A stretch of DNA of 64,000 bases from Symbiodinium natans (Eukaryota; Sar; Dinophyceae; Suessiales; Symbiodiniaceae). Under the pieces are notes generated by a model. The model did no database searches, was not told the origin of the DNA, and saw only the letters and a program-made list of their open reading frames with translations. The stretch lies in contig CAJNDS010002577.1 in the NCBI GenBank assembly GCA_905221605.1, forward strand, positions 31,001 to 95,000. Direction: 5' to 3'. This document shows positions 1 through 11,472 of this stretch, in pieces; the stretch's first letter is position 1, and each line of letters starts with the position of its first letter. The position numbers were made by a program, and so were the translations under genes.

Positions 1-2195
1 CCTGATTTCGCATTTCGCGAACCCAGAAACAAAAAAAGTGATGACAGCTTCGAACTTGGTGAACAGACGTCCCAATGTGATGACAGTTTCGCGGACGGCG
101 AGCACGCGCCTTGGCGAGAGAGCAATTTTCGTCCAAAAACGCGAGCAGGCTTCGAGAGAAATGCATGGTCCGGTGCATGGGCGCGTCCCGGGCGCTCTGT
201 GCTTCCCACTCGATCTAACACCATTTACTCTTAATGTTGGAACCCTCGTGTTGACTCACTGTTTGGGGAAGAAAGTGATACCACGTTGAAACACAAAGCC
301 CTGAAGTCCCTGAAGTCCCGAAGCATAACCTCGGGACAAGGCCCGGAGCTGATGGAGAGGGCGCCGCCGGTTGCGGCGAAGGCACCCTGGTCCTGTGGAA
401 GCTTCGCTTTCTCAGAGTTCTCTCAGAGTTCTCTCAGAGTTCTCAAAGCTAGGACTGCCTTGCTGTCTTGGGGAACTTCGGTGGTGGCCCCCGTGAGAGG
501 CTTCAATCATGTCCAGGATTCAGAGCCCCATTCGGAAAGATGATGTATGAGTCTGTGCACAACTTGGGCCTCTGAAGAGACGCATAGTCTGGGATTCCAT
601 GTGTAGGGGTTGGGGTTTCACCCTGCAAGGCACGCTGTCCACAGCCTCTTTACAGGCTCATGACATGCGGACGAGTTCTGTTGAACGTGCGACACACTGG
701 CAGGTAACCTGCACAGGAGGCTTGCAAGCGGATTGGCAACTCAAGGCACTTCCCATCAATAGCATCTATTGAAGCCAGGGCTTGCGGTTCGAGGTTTCCA
801 ATCAGCCAAGCTGCAGTATCGAACTAGCCACCCCACTGCGCAGACCCTGCGCACCTTCAGTAATACAGTTCTTCGGACACCAAACTCCGCAGTCTTATGA
901 CCAACTCGTCACTTGAAAATGCTGATAATGGTGTTTAAACGACGTGCTGCATAAACTCCTGATACTTTAGCCGCAGATCTAAGAAACCTAGAGCGCGGAT
1001 CCCAGGGTGCAGTTCAAAGAATATGCCAACAGAACAATAAGACTGTTTGAAGATGTGCTTTGCATCTTGCAATCGTACTTGCAAACCAAAACTGTAGCCC
1101 TTGCGCCAAGCTCCTTCAACCAAGCAAAACCTAAACTCCCATCCTACATCCCAAACCTTACACTAGTCACTATTCTAAACTTTACCAAGCCCTGCATCAC
1201 GAACAGAGAAATATCAAACGACACACGACAACTGCACGGTCCGCATCACGGGGCACCATTGACCACCTTGGGTTTGGAGGGCACAGCGACGTCTGGGTGT
1301 TGCTTGTTGAGCCCTTCCTTGTCGTTGTCTGCCAACCCCCCCCCCAGATGTATTCCGGGGCCAGGCTCGGAAAAAGTTTCCATCAGTGATAGAGGCTGAA
1401 AGAGTGAGTGTGGGCGGGGTGGAGCACTGTGCTATGGAAAACTTTGGGCGATCTCTGTCGTGCGGGGTGACCTCAAAAGCCACTACTCGATGAATGGAGG
1501 CCGGGACTTCATTGATGCCTATCAAAATCCCAGAGTGCAAGCTTGAATTTCCGGCACCCTAAGCCAGAATCATTAAATGAATCGGGGCGAGACGAGAGAT
1601 TGAGTTTATGACTTCGGCTTCCTCGCCTCTAGCTGCTCCAATCCGCACATGGGCATAAAATAGTACTGCCGCCCAGCCACTCCAAGTTGCCACAGCCGAC
1701 GTAAATGCCGCAGGTGGTGTTCACCAAGGTGTTCTTCCGCATGCCTCGGGCAGGGAGTTACGCCTTTAGCCTCTCGGACGTGGTAGAGAAGTCATGCTAG
1801 TCAGCTAGTCTCGAGGTTTCAGGTTTTGGGTTATTGGGATGTCCCCGGCAGGCTATGGGATAGTCGCGCCCAACCGACTGCAACCGGCTGAACCTTCGTT
1901 CGTCTCACTAACTGTGGACTGTGGAGCCCGAATAATCTGAAATGGGCTTCCACAACAAGGCCTCAACATGAAAGCAGCCCCGCAATGCCTTGAACCCATG
2001 GCAGAATCGAGAACTGCTCAAATCATGGCAAACTCCAACCCAAACCCCCCCTTCGAAGCCGACACTCGTCATCCCAAGACTAAAGACTGCCCCAAATGGC
2101 CAAACGGCAAACCTCTCCGCATCTCTTTTAGGACCCCGGGCCCATGTTGTAGAGAGCTTCGTAGCCTACCTCCAAGATGAGCCTCTGATGCCTGG
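1..2195. other. Intergenic DNA without recognisable gene
   Basis: Open frames here are short, lie on both strands and carry no recognisable domain or biased composition. The only internal structure I can point to is a small three-copy repeat at 411-443 (listed separately) and a short C-run near 1329-1337. No RNA gene or transposon end was recognised. Confidence 0.6.
411..443. repeat. 11-bp tandem repeat, three copies
   Basis: Three consecutive perfect copies of CTCAGAGTTCT. The array is too short to suggest a function and is probably a replication-slippage product. Confidence 0.85.
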
Positions 2196-2330
2196 CTTTA
2201 GGGCTTAAGTGCAGTTCAGAGGTTTCGGGCTTTAGTGCTCCAGTCTCGGGCTGAAAGGATTTAGGGGTTAGGGATTGCAGAGGTTTGGGGGTTCAGGGGT
2301 TGCAGGGCTAATCAAGGTTTAAGTTAAAAC
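2196..2330. repeat. Degenerate telomere-like (TTTAGGG-derived) tract
   Basis: The stretch is built of G-rich words such as TTTAGGGG, GGTTAGGG, TTTGGGGG and TTCAGGGG spaced about 7-15 bases apart, consistent with heavily drifted TTTAGGG repeats. Exact TTTAGGG units are rare, so this is inferred from composition and spacing. Confidence 0.4.
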
Positions 2331-2538
2331 TGCAAGGCTCTGGTTCTTCTGCATCTTCTGCTTCGTCGGTTGAAAGATGTTGAAAGGATTCATGTCCAAA
2401 GGCTTGGGAAAGAAAAGTGGGGAGCTGAGAACCGCAACGGTAGGCTCGGGCCACTACACCAGGAGGCGGAACCCTTCACAAGGCACAAGCAACACTTAGC
2501 ACTCATGCAGCTCAGGTGTTCCATGCGAACACGCGAGA

Positions 2539-3497
2539 GTGAATTCTATCTGTGGCATCTATGGGCTATGGGGCTATGGGGAAGATGTGCCAGAGCAGCG
2601 GCAGCACGGGCGCACGGCCTCCGAGCTTCAGGGCTCTAGAAAACAAGGACTTCCGAGGTCTGGTGAAGCCCTCGAAAAGCTAAGAAAAAAGTTGTCAACC
2701 TTTCAAGAGCCTGTCAAGTATGAGGTGCATGAGAAGAGGCTCTCAAACAATCTCAAGCAATGCCAGCTCTGCGGATCCATGGATTTCGCCTGCAAGCAGA
2801 TCCGTTTTCTGGGTCCAGGGTTGGGTTCGAGGTTTCTGCTGTCTACGTTTCGTGATTGTCCGGTAATGGTCGGGTACTATGGAGATGGTTGGCCAGACAA
2901 GCAGAAGGACTGCCTCAAGGTTCAGGAAGTCTACTGGCTGAGGGATGCTTATGACAATGCAAACAGTCAACACATCTGCTGCTTAGGGTTGAGATTGAGG
3001 GTTCAGGGTTCTGTGAAACCATAGTGGGTGGGCATTCATGCAGTGGGCAGGCTTTACCTGAGAGCTTCCACGGTAATTACTCCCAAAAGTGACACCAACC
3101 AGGTGAAGGCTCTGGACGAGCTATGGAAAAACCGGCCCCGAACAACCGAGGCAGCTGCAGCATAATCTTATTACAAAGGCATTGCTTCAAATCTTTCACC
3201 GCGATAATGAAGGACATGCATGGGGCCGACTTTGTGAGCTTAATCTATGTTGGTCAAGTTTCAGCTGTGCAAGCTCGCCTCATTGGGCGACATGGAGAAC
3301 ATCTTGCAGTCGAAGAGCTCGATGCCATCCATGAAGCTGCCATGTCTGCCTCAGCAATGGGCTATGAACCATCCTGGCTCGGGGCATTGTGTGTCACTTT
3401 ACGACTCGGCGGATTCCCCAAAGGGGTCTCCAAAGGAAAAATCACGAAAACCCTCGAGCCCAGCAGATGCATGCGACCGGGCAGCAGTTGGCTTTGA
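2539..3497 (+). other. Weak coding-like stretch, function unknown
   Basis: Two plus-strand frames (2539-3024 and 3123-3497) have a more protein-like composition than their surroundings. The first ends in an acidic, aromatic-rich segment containing VGYYGDGWPDK at about 2865-2895. The second has a helix-like run (about 3250-3360) rich in Ala, Glu, His and Leu. I recognise no family, and the upstream frame runs into telomere-like DNA at its 3' end. These could be orphan exons or chance frames. Start codons and splice sites cannot be chosen with any assurance. Confidence 0.18.
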
Positions 3498-4119
3498 AGT
3501 ATCGCCAGCTTTCAGGATCTGGATCATAGATGTCCTTCGTAGGGTCGATGCGATACGTGTGGGCTGGAAACCACAGACCTCAAACCCCAACCCTACATGC
3601 TCAGTCGGGCATTTTTGCTTTCTCGATAACGCGTGCATTCTGGGTCATGCACGCATGAACCATCTCCCGGCATGGTCTATATCCAGCAACCCTCCCTTCC
3701 TCATTTTCCTCCACACTCTCCCCGTACTCCACCCCATTTCTCGATTTTCGGGAGAAAAAAAAATGGCCTCCCGTCCCAGTGGCAGGAGCCGGTGGTGTGT
3801 TCACACCACCGGACTTACAGAAGGGCCCAGCAGGCACATAGCCCATAGTCCTGCTGTCATACAGCGCCCCACTCGCTGCGTTGGCCTCAAGCCCCCCTGC
3901 CGGGTGCTGTAGCTGACCCATCTAGCCCTGCGTCAGCCTACAGCGCCCGGCCCTCAGCCACTCCCCCAGGCTCCCGGCCAACGGGCCTGACACACTCCTG
4001 CGTTATCATGGTGGGCAGTCGTGTGTTGGTAGGGGCGATCCCTCCTCCTTCTTCCCTCGTTCCTCCCTCCTTCCGGACTTCCCCCCCCCCCCCACCTCGA
4101 CCTCCAGCACCCCCCCCCC
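3498..4119. other. Intergenic DNA with two long C-runs
   Basis: No gene is supported. The end of the stretch holds two cytosine homopolymers, 13 C at 4081-4093 and 10 C at 4110-4119, separated by a C-rich spacer. They would form G-quadruplex-capable tracts on the minus strand. Confidence 0.7.
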
Positions 4120-4390
4120 AACCCAGACATGCAGCATGCAGCAGTTGGCGTCAGTTAGCATGCCGCACAGGCCCGTTGGCATCAACAATACAGCAATATG
4201 CAGGGCGTCAGTTGGCGTCAGCTAGCGCAAGATAGCCATGCATCAGCATGGTTTTCGGTTGGCGTGAACTATAGCGTCGCATGATGCAGCACACTGTGGC
4301 AGGGCGTCAGTTGCGTCAGTATGCGTCAGTTAGCGTCGCATGCAGCAGCATGGCAGGGCGTCAGTTGGTGTCAGTTGGTCAAGCCAAAGC
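4120..4390. repeat. Irregular GCGTCAGTT repeat cluster
   Basis: The word GCGTCAGT or a one-base variant recurs at least six times (for example 4148, 4205, 4323, 4358), interspersed with GCAGGGCGTCAGTTG (three near copies around 4200, 4300 and 4353) and with GCATGCAGCAGCATGG blocks. Spacing is irregular, so this is a scrambled minisatellite rather than a clean tandem array. The open frames that cross it are products of the repeat. Confidence 0.75.
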
Positions 4391-4787
4391 AGCACGAAGT
4401 GTCGGCCTGCGCAGTACGGAAAACGCCTCCCAAGCTGCGGCGCAACGTGTGGTCTGTGGGCTCAAGCCTTACACTGAGCCCCAACCCCTACAACCCCACA
4501 GGTCCACCAAAGGTTTGGGTGTGGTTGGCTTTAGTGGGCCCTTGATTTACGTGCCTTTGGCTTTGGCACTTGGCTTAGGGCCTTGGTATGCCTTGGTTGC
4601 CCTTGGTCTGGGGCGTCTAGGTTTCAAGAAATGGGAGTCGGCTCAGGAGAGGAGATCCGCGGCCAATGGCAAACTGCGGCTTGCAGGGAAAAACAAGATG
4701 AGAAGTGTTAAGCTTTGCTTGACCTATTCTTCACTCACCATACCATACTCCCAACAAAGTAGACAGACTCACTCACTCGCTCTCCCG

Positions 4788-4845
4788 CTCTGTCTGTCTG
4801 TCTGCCTGTCTGTGTGTCTGTGTGTGTCTGTCTGTCTCTCTCTCC
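4788..4845. repeat. (TCTG)n / (TC)n microsatellite
   Basis: Imperfect tetranucleotide TCTG/TGTG run of about 45 bases passing into (TC)n. Confidence 0.9.
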
Positions 4846-5924
4846 GGTGGCCTCCCAAGTGGCCGTGCTCAAATGACCGGGGTGGGCGAATCTGAAATTA
4901 CGCACCGCGAGCCCTCTCAGCCCTGCAAAGACCTTGCTGCAGCAGTAGGGTCCTCCATGTGATCCCACCTGCCGATGCTGTCAAAGAGTCTGGGGTTTGG
5001 AGGATTCACGGTTTGGGGTGCAGGGCTGGGCCAGTTTACGGTCGAGGCTTCCAGGGCGGGACTTTGAAGCGAAACTTGGCTAAACATTCTACTTGCTTTG
5101 AGTTATACGATGGACCAATCCCCTACTTCCAGAACGTCATAGGAGTGATGATATGAGGTTCATGCTTTGGGTGCAGGGTTGAGGAGCTGGGAGGTCAGGC
5201 GTTGCTCATTGGGCATATGTTGCAAGGCCACCGGGCCACATGTTGGCAAATACGCGTTTGAACCCTGTGGCTGAAACTCTCTAAGCACGACTGCCCACCC
5301 TAAGCCCAACCATTAAGGCTTAAATCAGAACGACCGAACCCTCCCCCCGCCTGATTCGCGGCACCTCCATGGGATAGTCTGGGCCAAAAGCCGTCGCAGT
5401 GGCAAACCTTGTCTGCACGCAGCAGGATTCGTGCAATACCATTCCTCAAGTAGTGTGCACGCGATGGGCTTCTTGCTATAAGGAAGAATATTGAAAGAGA
5501 GACATTGACATTGTGGGTCGGAATCGCACTCTCGCCTAGGCCCTTCTTGGTCCATGCATTCTTGGTCCCCAGTGTGCTCCCGCCAGAATACTGTGCTTGC
5601 ATCGCTCGGTGCCACGACAACGCGGTGGGATGCACCCGCAACGCGGGATGGGTTTGCTTCATCCGTTCTATTAGGATTTGCACGTCGCGGTGGATCTTAC
5701 ATTGTTTGGGGTCCCGGCATGATTGGTCTGCAGGGGGATGGCTTTCGGTTGGCGAGTCCGGGCTAAACGTGTTGCATGTGAGGCCGCATATTTGTGAGGC
5801 CGCATGAGCAGACTGAGGCTGGGACGTTGACGGATTTTCCGTGCCTGGGAGCTTGCACGCCTGCTTCAGCGACAAGAGTGGAGCAACAGTTGTTGCGTAG
5901 GTGCGACGAAGTATGTAGAAGAAG
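4846..5924. other. Intergenic DNA without recognisable gene
   Basis: Long minus-strand open frames exist (for example 5300-5965) but have no recognised domain and overlap equally open frames on the other strand. I see no repeats of note. Confidence 0.5.
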
Positions 5925-6115
5925 CGCTCGAGCTCGAAGGTTTGAGCCTTTGAAAGTACGAACATTGAAGAGCCTGAAAGTTTGGAGTTTGAAAACTACG
6001 AACATTCGCGTATTCTCAAACTTCGAACTCGAAGTAGTCAACTTTCCAACTTTCGAAGTTCGTAATCTCTCAACTTTCGCTCTCGAAAGTCTTCGAACTC
6101 TCAAACACTCAGCGT
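5925..6115. repeat. Strand-switching TTTGAAAGT / ACTTTC repeat
   Basis: From about 5938 to 6000 the plus strand carries recurring TTTGAAAGT, GTTTGA and CGAAC words. From about 6005 to 6110 the same words appear as their reverse complements (ACTTTC, TCAAAC, GTTCG) with several TTCGAA palindromes. The whole reads as a loose inverted repeat centred near 6003. The long minus-strand frame over it (5763-6467) is probably a by-product. Confidence 0.6.
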
Positions 6116-7800
6116 CGAAGGATGTGGCTCGCGATGCCATTCTACAAACACGCCCTGCTGCATCTTTTGAAGGGCTTGCAGGGCAGAACCACAGGAATTC
6201 AACCATGGTCACGCTTTGCTCCCCCCGCGCAACAAAACGCAAAAGATCGTGTCCGTTCGCTGGTTTTCCTTGAGCTGACTGAAAATTCAGTCCGACTTTC
6301 CAACATTGCGTCTGGTTTGGCTTTTCTGACTCAAGCCGCATCCATTTTTCTGAGTCGTACTCTCTGACTGGACCTTTCGTGCTTTTAGACTCCTGTCTCT
6401 GACCTGGCACTGTGCTGTCGGACGCGCCCCACACTCCTGAACATAATCTTTCCGAACATGCTCTCATGACTTTGCCAGCCAGGCTCCGAAAATCCCCTTT
6501 TGCTTATGTTATAAAGGGTTTTGAGTGCATCCCGTAGATTGCTACATAGCCAGAGCCCTGAAACAGCCGGAGCCCTGAACTCTGAATCCCCTCCTAAAGC
6601 GCAGCCAAAACAAGCACGAACAACAATGCAAGCTCCCAAGCTCTCGGAGAAAAGGCGACCTCGCCCTTGACTGCAATCATCTGGCCCTTGTGAAACCTGG
6701 TCTTAGGAAGGGACTTCAGAACTTCAATCCCGGAAACGGGATTCCGATCAAACATATTCTTGGGCCCGAAATCCTGAATCCTACACGATCATGTGCTATG
6801 AGCACAGAAGTGCAGTGGTCTGCACGTAATGACTTTCTAATCAGGGTGGATCCAGGGCGCGCTTCCACGCTTCCGCGCTTATGAGCATAGAGACACGAAG
6901 ATGGTTCATATGCCAAAGCTGATACAACATTGCTCCCCCACCTCGCCGCAAAAAAATCCCAAGCAACGTTGCCCGTGCAAGGCAAAGAATGTCATCAGAC
7001 ATTCTTGCACCCTTGAGACGCACCAAACCTCAAAACTGCAACCTGAGTCCTGGCCCACAAAGCCTGAAGCCAAAGCTCGTGAAGGCAAAGCTTCAGCGAG
7101 CCCGAAGCAAAAAACACTCAGTACATCTTCTGGGGCTCCCCGCATGTGGTTCATGGCAGACTGCCATTCACGTGGGATGCTCGGATCCCAAAACCTTCAT
7201 TGAAGGCTTCATCAATTTTCATGTCTTAATGAATATCTTCATGACTTGTAGGTCTCCAGACCTGACCTTGGGAAATGTCATGGGCTTCCATGTCAGTCTT
7301 GGTTTGGACAAGGAATGGCAATTCAGGCGACAGCGGGTGTCGGATTCAGGACTGCATAAGTAACAAGCCTTGCAAGGTTTAGGCCTTTCTTCAAACAAGC
7401 AAAGTCCTGTAAAGCCTAAGCATTCATTTGTTCTAGGGCCATCTGGCATTCCCACAGGCAGGTTGTGAATGCAAAGTGGTGAACTCTGATATAAGATTTG
7501 TTCGGTCAAAGCAACGCACAAGATGAAATCCGAATACCCGACTGTACATCAACAGAAACATGTGCTCTGAGGCGTGGCTGAGAGTTGAGATTCTTCTCCT
7601 TCAGCTCCTTCGTGCAAGGTTTCGGGATCGCACATGTGAGTACGGGCTTTGGTTCAAGGACCCCAGAACCACAACAATGCGAAAGGAGAGGCCTGGCAAT
7701 TTCAGGAAGCAATTTTGAAGCTATTCGGGGTTCTCTTAAATGCGTTACTTACCTCTCTTCCAAGTACGTGAAATGCAGCAGAGCCCGCATTGCAGGACTC
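6116..7800. other. Intergenic DNA without recognisable gene
   Basis: Overlapping short open frames on both strands, none with a recognised motif. No clear repeats. Confidence 0.55.
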
Positions 7801-7803
7801 GTG

Positions 7804-8235
7804 AAAAGCCCCTTTCCCAACTCCTTTTAGTGGGGGCTTTTTATGGCTCTGTTAATGCACCTGGTGAGTTCTACATCCAAGTTCTCAGGGTCTTGTGTCC
7901 CGACCTTGCAGGCACTTCCTTGTTCGTTGAACGAATTACGCTCGTTTGTTCATGAATTCACTTCGCTTTGTTATTCACTCACTCTCTTCACTCCTTAGGG
8001 AATTTACTGCGCTCCCTGAATATTATCTTACTTTTGAAGCGCAGCATTAACTTACTATTTTCGTACATTTCTTTTCTCCCGCGCATTCATCTTTCGCGTG
8101 GGTTAATAATACTATTTTTCTATTCACCAGTTCCCTAATGAATAGAGAGCTTCCTGCACATTTTTCCAACCTTCCAGAAGATAGAAATTAGCCCAGGTTT
8201 GCAGGACTTTTAAGGGGGCCTTTTTTTAGTCCTTT
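7804..8235. repeat. AT-rich cluster of short stem-loops, possible organelle-derived insert
   Basis: The composition becomes visibly AT-richer, and several short inverted repeats follow one another: AAAAGCCCC/GGGGGCTTTT (7804-7812 with 7832-7841), TGAACGA/TCG-GTTCA (7928-7952), TGAAT/ATTCA (7953-7977), AGGGA/TCCCT (7997-8017), CCCGCG/CGCGTGGG (8078-8102) and AGGACT/AGTCCT (8203-8233). Dense short hairpins in AT-rich non-coding DNA are typical of organellar genomes, including dinoflagellate mitochondrial DNA. A nuclear copy of such DNA is one explanation (inference); a palindrome-rich nuclear repeat is another. No organellar gene is recognisable inside. Confidence 0.4.
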
Positions 8236-9270
8236 CTACATTCTTGCAGCTTTATCGTTCTGGCTGATGTCTGCACATCATCTGGCCGACCCAGTTTCTC
8301 ATTGCATGCTTGTCCGGCCTAAAGGAATTCGCTCGCACTCCAGGCCGCGCTCATCTGGGGCTCCATCAGCTTAACGGACACTGTATCTTCAGCAGCGACC
8401 CGCTACAATTATCAGACTGGCGCCACAGATGGTCTCGGATCGGAACTCCTCTGCGGTCAGCTGTGCGAGACCCAGGAATCCCACTGGCGATGGGGATCGC
8501 ATTTCGTTGCCATTCGTGGATGCTCTCTGGCGTTGCATCGGCATGCATGCAAAATCTGCATCTTGTGCAGCCTTCCTCTGCGCTCCAAGCTTGGATTTTG
8601 GTGTTCGAACATTCCTGCTGCGAGGGCTTGTTGCCAACGCTGGCTCTTCTCGCGGGTGCAGTGAGCCAGGCCGTTTTTCTGGGGATGCAGTGGCTCCAAA
8701 CGAACGGAGTGCTACCATCCGTGTAGAGCTTTCTGGCGGAAGTTTGGTTAGGGTTGGGATCTGTTCTGAGGGGCTATTCCAAGGCGAAACGTTCGAGAGT
8801 GGTATGGACAATGCATTGGATTCAGATTGGTGGAGTCCATGAGGGTCCAACGGTTTCCTTTTTACGTGCCGGCGTGTTGCTGTTTCAATTAAGCTGTCAT
8901 GAAACGTCTGAAGCGAATTGTGTTTGTGTCACTCCTTGGCGCATATGGCACAATTACCTGCGGGTATCCCCTTGAGAGTTTGATTCCTACAGTACCAATA
9001 CCCGCCTGCTCGCCTGTTACCTCGGTAGCAATGGTTGGAGACCACAGCGCAGGAAACACCAAGGGAGTGGGGGTCCCGAAATCAGCAGCCCAAGGCCAGC
9101 CTTGATTGACTGAACAAAAAAGGAGCCCAGATGAAAAATCGACCTTGAAGCAGAAAGCCACGAGCCTGGAGGCGCAAAGTTTTTAAGAAGGCGCCCAGAT
9201 GAGATGTATTCAACAAGCAGCTCAGATTACAACCCTGAAAATCCGAACCCTTGCAGAAACAGTTAAACAT
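8236..9270. other. Open frames on both strands, no recognised gene
   Basis: Frames of 130-150 codons are open on both strands between about 8310 and 8850 (for example 8429-8842 plus, 8389-8850 minus). None shows a domain, a signal peptide or a convincing amino-acid composition, and neither strand is favoured. Confidence 0.4.
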
Positions 9271-9312
9271 AATCATCATCGGCAGCATCAGCACCAGCAC
9301 CAGCATCACCAC
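9271..9312. repeat. CAT/CAG/CAC trinucleotide repeat
   Basis: Imperfect trinucleotide run of CATCAT, CAGCATCAG, CACCAGCAC and CATCACCACC. Confidence 0.85.
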
Positions 9313-9500
9313 CTCTACATTCTACATGTCCACGTCAGGAATCCAAGTCCGAGCTCTGATTGAACCCCAAACAACTTTTCACCCGCATGGAAGAACGCAT
9401 GAAACACCATTGCCATAACAAATTCAGATATATCCCAGAACCCTGAGCACAGGCGGCATGTCTCCCGAAGGCGGTTTACGGCCCAGTCCTTGGCAGGTTT

Positions 9501-9513
9501 GGGGGGGGGGGGG
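9501..9513. repeat. Poly-G run (13 G)
   Basis: Uninterrupted guanine homopolymer in otherwise unremarkable DNA. Confidence 0.95.
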
Positions 9514-11160
9514 TGTTGTGCTGGCAGTCACGAAGCCAATGAGTTTACGTAGGATATAGCGTCACTGGGCGTGAAGGGGAAGGCTTTGGGCTTCAGACTT
9601 CTCGACATTGGTGCTGCAGCACTGGGCTTTTAAGACTTTCCAGGCATCCCAGGCCGCCAAGGGGGCTTGAATTGGTCTTGCCTCCACCCTGTAGAGCTGC
9701 TTCGGTAATTGACTGAAAACACGGTTCCCGAATTCGGGGGTTGGCACAAGTGATCCCCTGCCGGCTCGAATTTAAGACTTAACACCCAGCAGCCAACAAC
9801 GTCTGCAAAAACAAACAATCAATTTCAACAACACTAAGGCACTAAGGGAATCCTTGAACTGCCTTGAACGCATTCTCAATCCATCCGTAGTCCTAACAAG
9901 CGAAAACGATCCACAACGGTGGATGGGCCCTTCAGAAAAAATGCCATAAAGATTGTAGCCGACTTCAATATCGAATGGGTTTGGGGGAACTCGGGATCAA
10001 GGGCCTTTTAGGGGCCACGACAAGCAAAGCTACGCTGAGGCTGCCTTTGACTGAGGCCAGGACGTCGAGCTCTTTAGCCGCCGGGATCATCTTCTCTGTC
10101 CTGTGTGCATACGGCAGTATTCTTCGATCATGTGCCATCGATTATATTGCTATCCGCAATCCTCCTTTGACCCCAATGCCTAAGCCGTGGCCACAAAATT
10201 ACAAACCAAACATCCTGCCCTAGCCCTAAACCCGGAATGCCATCCCAATAGCAGGACAATTGGTCAGAACATGTTTCGGTACGAATTTGAGCTGGCGATT
10301 GTTCACATGACGTCCCGCCTTCAAGTGCTGAATGGTAGTCCCAAACTTCCTAAGAACCTCCGAATCAGCTTGTACAGCTACTGGACTATGTCACGCAAAC
10401 CCTACAACCCAATCCCTCATTTCAACACATTGTCAATACAACACCAGTGTGCTGAGAGTTGTTGGGAAATGGTGGATGTTGAGTGTAGAAGGCATGCACT
10501 GCAATTCCAAGCTTCACAACGTAGCGAGCTTCTACTGTTGACACGAACACCGCGAGCACCGCGTGAGAACAGTTTACACTCTAGTTTGCTACATGATTTC
10601 ACTCCATTATTTGACAGTCATCCCGCAAGCGCTTAGACATGAGATGTTGCAGATTTTGGTGGGCTCGCTTCGCCATTCCTGCCGCAGACACGCCCCGCTC
10701 TGCTATACCTCGCATTTCAGGGTCCCCCTGCACTCCACAGGGTCCTCCCCGTCCTGCCGCCCCCCTCGCCGAAAACACGTCCCGTACCGTCCCGTGAGCC
10801 GCCGCCAAGCCTCGCAGACTGCCCGTCCCCCTCCGCAAAGCTCGCACCAATCTCGCTCCCCGCATGGGCCCCATGCCGAATACCGTCGCAGCCCGCATTG
10901 TAGACGAGAACCCAAACCCCCTCACTGTGGCATGGACCATTGCGTATGATCCCCGTCCCCCGACTATTAGACCCTGATGTTTTGTTTATGCCCCTTCTTG
11001 AAGTCTCTGGCATTAGCGTTCATATAAGAGAAGCTTCGTGCATATCGGATTCAGGGCTGCAGGCTTTTTAGGGTTATTGTGGGCTTCAGATGGTACAATG
11101 CGGATCTCACTCAAGGCTAGGCCCCGGTTGAGGGTTTCTCCCCCTCCCCCCGCTGCATGG
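9514..11160. other. Intergenic DNA with a C-rich block
   Basis: No gene is recognised. Between about 10670 and 10960 the plus strand is strongly C-rich with GCC/CCG/TCC words, producing open frames on both strands that I regard as compositional. Confidence 0.5.
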
Positions 11161-11195
11161 TATCCCCCAACCCTAAACCCAAACCCTAACACTTA
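11161..11195. repeat. Short CCCTAAA telomere-type repeat
   Basis: Run of CCCTAAA-type heptamers (CCCTAAACCC, AAACCCTAAC) on the plus strand, close to the plant/dinoflagellate telomere unit. Confidence 0.75.
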
Positions 11196-11433
11196 TATAA
11201 CCGCAGCTGCAGCATTAGCTTGCAAGCACAAGGTGTGAGGTCCATCCAGGTTCAGGTAAACGTAAGCCATTACAGCTAGAGGCTTTCTCGGTCTCCAATA
11301 CAAAGCACTTGCAACCGCTGCTCTAGCTAGCCTGAGAGCCTTTGCCGCTGAGGCTGGCTTAGTAACCTGCAATCGCGTCAATCTGGCTTAGGGCTAAAGG
11401 TTTCACGACGAGTATCATAGCTGTCATAACTGC

Positions 11434-11472
11434 ATGATGCTGGTGATGATGGTGGTGGTGGGGATGATGACC
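11434..11472. repeat. GAT/GGT trinucleotide repeat
   Basis: Imperfect GATGATG, GTGATGATG and GTGGTGGTGG run. Confidence 0.85.

Noticed and set aside
5763-6467. 234-codon minus-strand frame
   Set aside because: It crosses the strand-switching repeat and shows repeat-derived residues without any domain.
7804-7841. Stem-loop followed by T residues as a bacterial terminator
   Set aside because: The context is eukaryotic nuclear DNA with no upstream gene; annotated only as an inverted repeat.
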